Assembly: GCA_050303435.1 (NCBI GenBank) | Contig: JBNLBT010000124.1 | Coordinates: 1-8,877 of the forward strand | Reading direction: 5' to 3' | Source: JBNLBT01 sp050303435 | Lineage (GTDB): Bacteria > Pseudomonadota > Gammaproteobacteria > Xanthomonadales > Marinicellaceae | DNA length: 8,877 nt | Shown: positions 6,124-8,877 of the stretch, in pieces | Layout: every line of letters begins with the position of its first letter | How positions within the stretch are numbered: the stretch's first letter is position 1 | Position numbers and translations under genes: made by a program | Notes under the pieces: generated by a model | Database searches by the model: none | Told to the model about the DNA's origin: nothing | Seen by the model: the letters and a program-made list of their open reading frames with translations, nothing else

Positions 6124-6487
6124 CGAAATCCTCCTGTTCAGATGTTCGACCATTGAATACGCCAGACGCTGGCCGTCGGTGCCATGCGGCAACGATTTTT
6201 TTACAAGCGCACAGATCAAATGGCTTTTTTACTTAAAATTAATGCTTGTTTTACAAAGATTTACACGCTTTGACCCAAAAATACACGGGCATTCAATGCA
6301 CTTTGAAGAACACACATTCAACCCAACGGTTCAGTGGCACGCGTCGCCTCTCTCGCAGATTTCAATTGAAAATTTGCACCCCCCGCGGCTGTCTCACCGC
6401 ACAGAGCGTCGCTGTCACCCGATGGTGTGTTCAATTGTTCACGATGCCTGTTTTAAAACCGTGCATCCTTACTGAGGTATTACACAT
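6124..6487. promoter_or_regulatory. AT-rich divergent control region (364 bp) with palindromes
   Basis: The longest gene-free stretch in the window. It separates the minus-strand 91-aa/tail-fibre operon from the plus-strand beta-barrel gene. Positions about 6190-6280 are strongly AT-rich, with TTTTACAA at two places and TTTACA at a third. On the minus strand TTGGGT with a 17-base spacer to TGTAAA is a possible weak promoter for the operon. On the plus strand TTGACC (6270-6275) and TTCAAT (6292-6297), spacer 16, is another weak candidate. Perfect palindromes are GCATTcAATGC (6289-6299) and TTTCAATTGAAA (6360-6371). TTCAATTG recurs at 6430-6437. These may be operators. I find no convincing coding region or RNA gene. 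Confidence 0.4.
6130..6135 (-). promoter_or_regulatory. Shine-Dalgarno AGGAGG of the 91-aa protein gene
   Basis: A perfect AGGAGG on the minus strand, six bases before the ATG at 6123. It decides this start over the upstream in-frame ATG at 6219. Confidence 0.8.
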
Positions 6488-7051
6488 ATGACCACAAAAC
6501 GTCTCACCCTGGCCCTGTTGTTGACGGCCGGCAGCCTGCAAGCGCAAGAAGAAAGCGCCCCGTTCAGCCTTGGGTTCTCCCTGCTGGACGTCGATCTCAG
6601 CCCGTCTGAATTCAACAGCCCGGGTTTTGATGTCGACGACGACGGCTATAAGATCAATCTGGCTTACCGATTGAGCACGCATTTCTCCCTGGAAGCCGGC
6701 TACTACGACCTGGGCGACATCCGTTTCAACTCTTCCACCGTCAACAACGTGCCGGTTTCTTTGCAACATGAAAACAGCGGCGTGGCCCTTTCGCTGTTGG
6801 CCGACAAACACTACGGAGAGTGGTTCGTGCAGGGCAAATTGGGGGTGCTTAACTCAGAGACCGACTCACGCGTCAATGGCTTGCCGGGTTTGTCTCTGGA
6901 CACCTCGAGCACAGACCTGTTGCTGGGCCTCGGGGTTGGCTATGACCTGAGCGATCATTTTGCGCTGAAGCTTGAATATGAACGCGCCAATGGCCTGGGG
7001 GCTTTTGATGACGCGGACATCTACTCTTTGGGTCTGAACTATAGATTCTGA
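6488..7051 (+). CDS. small outer-membrane beta-barrel protein (OmpA/OmpW-size porin-like family)
   Basis: 187 residues. Residues 1-19 are a signal peptide (MTTKRLTLALLLTAGSLQA), and the mature protein begins QEESAPF. The rest alternates hydrophobic and polar residues in paired strands: FSLGFSLLDVDL, GYKINLAYRLSTHFSLEAGYYDL, SGVALSLLADKHYGEWFVQGKLGVL, DLLLGLGVGYDLSDHFALKLEYERA and IYSLGLNYRF. The terminal Phe after an aromatic/hydrophobic alternation is the beta-signal recognised by the BAM complex. Size fits an eight-stranded barrel of the OmpA-barrel/OmpW type. No periplasmic OmpA peptidoglycan domain follows. GAGG at 6474-6477 is about ten bases before the start. It may serve as receptor, adhesin or stability barrel. 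It is divergent from the tail-fibre operon, so a surface role shared with it is plausible but unproven. Confidence 0.82.
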   Translation: MTTKRLTLALLLTAGSLQAQEESAPFSLGFSLLDVDLSPSEFNSPGFDVDDDGYKINLAYRLSTHFSLEAGYYDLGDIRFNSSTVNNVPVSLQHENSGVALSLLADKHYGEWFVQGKLGVLNSETDSRVNGLPGLSLDTSSTDLLLGLGVGYDLSDHFALKLEYERANGLGAFDDADIYSLGLNYRF

Positions 7052-7064
7052 TGCACGAGTTCGC

Positions 7065-7094
7065 GCACCGGCCCGGCCGCGGTCAGGCCGGTGC
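7065..7094 (+). terminator. GC-rich hairpin after the beta-barrel gene (possible terminator)
   Basis: GCACCGGCC (7065-7073) and GGCCGGTGC (7086-7094) pair perfectly over nine bases around a 12-base loop, beginning 14 bases after the stop of the barrel gene. No T-run follows, so this is either an unusual terminator or an mRNA-stabilising stem. The rest of the 7052-7268 gap shows no gene. TAAAAT near 7184-7189 might be a -10 for the Nudix gene. Confidence 0.45.
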
Positions 7095-7257
7095 AGCGGC
7101 TGAGTTCACATTGCCCACACCTTTTGCTCCCGAGCGTCCCCCTGCGGCCGTGCATCGGGGTATCTGACCGGCGTACAATCCGGTAAAATGTCTCCACACT
7201 AAAACCAATCCAGTCTGCGCATCGTCGGGCCATCCGGTTTGTGCGCAGCAACACGGT

Positions 7258-7263
7258 GGGGAG
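7258..7263 (+). promoter_or_regulatory. Shine-Dalgarno GGGGAG of the Nudix gene
   Basis: GGGGAG lies five bases before the ATG at 7269 and decides this start over the in-frame ATG at 7239, which has no ribosome site. Confidence 0.65.
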
Positions 7264-7268
7264 AACGC

Positions 7269-8033
7269 ATGCACACATTGCCCGGCACGCTGAATCGCTA
7301 TGGCGGAATGCACATTGACCCGCAGCAGCTGCCTTCAGACATCAAGGCATTCAGCGCTGCATTGAACCAATCGCTGGCCGACTGGCGGCGCCGGGCGGTG
7401 CCGGTGGTGTGGTTGCAACTGGCGCCAGCCCAAGCCCACCTGATGGCCGCTGCGATCGATTGCGGTTTCGAATTTCACCATTGCCACTCACATCAGCTGA
7501 CGTTGACCAAACGCTTACAGCAAGGCGCCGTGTTGCCGTCGTATGCCACCCACACCATCGGCGTGGCCGGTGTGGTGATTGCCGACGATGAAATTCTCAC
7601 GGTGGTTGAGCGCGCCGATGTGGAAACAAGACCCGATCATCTGAAATTCCCCGGCGGCATGCTGGAACCCGGTGAGGACATCGCCGCGGGGGCGTTGCGT
7701 GAAGTCATGGAGGAAACCGGTGTGTCCTGTGAATTCAAGGGGCTGATCGGCTTTCGCCATCACCACGCCGGCCAGTTCAACACCTCAAACATTTACGCCA
7801 CCTGCCTGTTGCGTCCTTTACACAAAACCACCACCGACGGCGACGATGAAATCGGTCGGGTGGCATGGATGCCGATCAAAGACTATCTGGCCAATCCGGG
7901 CGTTGGCCTGTTCAACAAACGCATGGTGCAGGCGCTGCAGACCGGCCGGCCGCTGGCGTCGGTGCGCATCGAGGGCTATCAATTTGTCAACGGCGCCTAT
8001 GAAGTGTTTGCGGCCGAAGATGCGAACAACTGA
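7269..8033 (+). CDS. NUDT6-like Nudix hydrolase with pre-Nudix domain
   Basis: 254 residues, cytoplasmic. Residues about 8-95 match the pre-Nudix domain known from NUDT6 and the plant NUDT2/6/7/10 group: RYGGMHID, AFSAALNQSLADWRRR, VVWLQLAPAQAHLMAAA, CGFEFHHCHSHQLTLT and LPSYATHTIGVAGVV. The Nudix box follows at 130-152 and fits Gx5Ex7REUxEExGU exactly, with Glu145, Glu148 and Glu149 as the metal-binding residues of REVMEETGV. It is preceded by LKFPGG. The C-terminal part (DGDDEIGRVAWMPIKDYLANP) completes the fold, then about 40 residues specific to this subgroup. Relatives in plants hydrolyse NADH or ADP-ribose, so a nucleotide-sugar or dinucleotide substrate is likely. The exact one cannot be read from sequence. 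It stands alone in its orientation after the barrel gene, 217 bases downstream, so it probably has its own promoter. Family call is strong. Confidence 0.92.
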   Translation: MHTLPGTLNRYGGMHIDPQQLPSDIKAFSAALNQSLADWRRRAVPVVWLQLAPAQAHLMAAAIDCGFEFHHCHSHQLTLTKRLQQGAVLPSYATHTIGVAGVVIADDEILTVVERADVETRPDHLKFPGGMLEPGEDIAAGALREVMEETGVSCEFKGLIGFRHHHAGQFNTSNIYATCLLRPLHKTTTDGDDEIGRVAWMPIKDYLANPGVGLFNKRMVQALQTGRPLASVRIEGYQFVNGAYEVFAAEDANN

Positions 8034-8072
8034 AAGTCCACCGAGTCGAATGCGCGCAGACCAGGCCCAGCA

Positions 8073-8101
8073 CATGGCCCCGAGGCAACCGCGGGGCCAT
8101 G
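8073..8101. terminator. 10-bp GC-rich hairpin between convergent genes
   Basis: CATGGCCCCG (8073-8082) and CGGGGCCATG (8092-8101) pair perfectly around a nine-base loop. It is centred between the Nudix stop (8033) and the convergent beta-helix stop (8117), the place of a shared bidirectional terminator. No T-tract is seen on either strand, so termination efficiency is uncertain. Confidence 0.6.
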
Positions 8102-8116
8102 CGTACACGGTTCCTC

Positions 8117-8877
8117 TCAATTGATGATCGGATCAAAATCGTCGGCAAAGATTAAATCCGGTGCCGGCCAGGCCTCATAGGCGCCGATGTCCACCACGTC
8201 TTCGATGACGCGGTCGGCGCCGGTGAGATCGAATTCGTCCAGCCCCCAGGCGAAGGTGAACGGCAAGGGGATTGGCGTGATCGGGATGGGCATGCGCCCG
8301 GCGTTGCGCAGCGGCGATGTGACCAGTGGCCGGAACGGGGGCGAGCTGCCGGAGAGCTCGGGCGCCACCGACAGGTTGTCACCGGCGTGATCCGGCGTGC
8401 CCTGAAACACGCCGATGTCGTTGTTGTAGAGGTGCCGCACGCCGCTGCCGGCCATTGCCAGATCCACGGCGCCGTTGTTCCACAACAGGTTGTTGGCCAC
8501 GTATTGCTGGGCGTTGCCGGCCACCTCAATGAACACGCCATCGGCCACGGCTGGATCGCTGGAACCACTGAGGTTGTTGAGCACCGTGTTGTTGTTGAAA
8601 TGCACGCCAAAGCCATCGGCCATGCGGATTTCAACCGCGCTGCCCGCGGCGGCGACGTTGTCGGCGAATACCGCGTTGCGCACGGTCAAGTGATCGCCGC
8701 GCTCGATGTACAGCGCCGCGCCCGCGGTCGCTGCATTGTCCAGGAAAGCCACGTGGCGGATGCGCACGTTGCCGACGAAATCCAGAAACGAGGAAATCAG
8801 CAGGCCGCCGCCATTGCCGCCGGCCTGAGGTGAGCGGAAACCGTTTTGCACGGTTAAATTGCTCAAATCCAACCCGG
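8117..8877 (-). CDS. exported parallel beta-helix protein, choice-of-anchor Q-like (5' end off the window), with C-terminal LIFADDFD tag
   Basis: The minus-strand frame is open from the window edge to the TGA at 8117, giving the last 253 complete codons. The start and signal peptide are outside. A TTG near the edge is only an internal Leu. The visible part is a run of beta-helix rungs: LDLSNLTVQNG, GGNGGGLLISS, VRIRHVAFLDNAATAGAALYIE, LTVRNAVFADNVAAAGSAVEIR, FNNNTVLNNLSG and YVANNLLWNNGAVDLA, each a short strand with an N-rich turn. It then has the choice-of-anchor Q ending SPLRNAG followed by VDIGAYE, and a tail APDLIFADDFDPIIN. The order DxGAYE, short spacer, [VL]IFA[ND]DFD is the same as in the 667-2565 protein, but the bodies differ, so this is a paralogous architecture and not a local duplication. 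Probably surface or secreted; function unknown. No cysteines appear in this visible part. Confidence 0.83.
   Translation of the reverse strand, partial: GLDLSNLTVQNGFRSPQAGGNGGGLLISSFLDFVGNVRIRHVAFLDNAATAGAALYIERGDHLTVRNAVFADNVAAAGSAVEIRMADGFGVHFNNNTVLNNLSGSSDPAVADGVFIEVAGNAQQYVANNLLWNNGAVDLAMAGSGVRHLYNNDIGVFQGTPDHAGDNLSVAPELSGSSPPFRPLVTSPLRNAGRMPIPITPIPLPFTFAWGLDEFDLTGADRVIEDVVDIGAYEAWPAPDLIFADDFDPIIN
8120..8158 (-). other. C-terminal tag DLIFADDFDPIIN of the 8117-8877 protein
   Basis: The last thirteen codons encode DLIFADDFDPIIN. The first nine match the tag of the other two proteins; here four further residues (PIIN) follow, so the motif need not be exactly terminal. Confidence 0.65.

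Noticed and set aside
5848..6219. Longer 123-residue version of the small exported protein
   Set aside because: The AGGAGG six bases before the ATG at 6123 and the position of the signal peptide favour the 91-residue form.
6179..6491. Short plus-strand frames in the divergent region
   Set aside because: The region is AT-rich with promoter-like features. The frames have no Shine-Dalgarno, no conserved pattern, and one runs into the barrel start.
7039..7278. Minus-strand 79-codon frame between the barrel and Nudix genes
   Set aside because: It overlaps both flanking genes and has no ribosome site; its content is Cys/Arg-rich in the manner of non-coding GC-rich frames.

Overview
The window is G+C-rich, densely coded bacterial DNA. 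It encodes exported proteins with Gram-negative signal peptides and an outer-membrane beta-barrel ending in Phe, so the host is a Gram-negative bacterium. The SixA-type phosphatase, the 'adenosine deaminase family' adenine deaminase and above all the secreted proteins (beta-helix proteins with a DxGAYE ending, a 'YQG-L' tail-fibre-like protein, and C-termini of the form LIFxxxF(D/E)) point to a gammaproteobacterium near the Xanthomonadales/Lysobacterales (for example a Wenzhouxiangella- or Dokdonella-like lineage). This placement comes from family resemblance, not from a marker gene.

Layout: (1) 1-465, minus strand: SixA-like phosphohistidine phosphatase cut by the window edge. (2) 667-2565, plus: exported parallel beta-helix protein with a choice-of-anchor Q-like end and a terminal DVIFANDFDN tag. 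(3) 2575-3303, minus: YgjP/DUF45-type M48-like metallopeptidase, which starts one base after the stop of (4) 3305-4315, minus: adenine deaminase, apparently transcribed from an extended -10 placed so close to its ATG that the mRNA may be leaderless. (5) 4360-4385: strong intrinsic terminator ending the next operon. (6) 4437-6123, minus: a two-gene exported-protein operon, first a 91-aa protein ending in LIFTNGFE, then a 466-aa tail-fibre/trimeric-stalk-like protein whose Shine-Dalgarno overlaps the first gene's stop. (7) 6124-6487: AT-rich divergent control region. (8) 6488-7051, plus: small outer-membrane beta-barrel. (9) 7269-8033, plus: NUDT6-like Nudix hydrolase. (10) 8073-8101: GC-rich hairpin between convergent genes. 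(11) 8117-8877, minus: second choice-of-anchor Q-like beta-helix protein, 5' end off the window, ending DLIFADDFDPIIN.

Two layers are interleaved. One is cytoplasmic housekeeping (phosphatase, adenine deaminase, metallopeptidase, Nudix enzyme). The other is a cell-surface set of five exported proteins. Three of those five, otherwise unrelated or only partly related, end in the same short motif, roughly (D)-[VL]-I-F-[AT]-[ND]-[DG]-F-[DE], which has no following hydrophobic helix or basic cluster. This shared end looks like a C-terminal sorting or attachment tag and is the best candidate here for a little-described system. I see no tRNA, rRNA, CRISPR array, insertion sequence or phage module.
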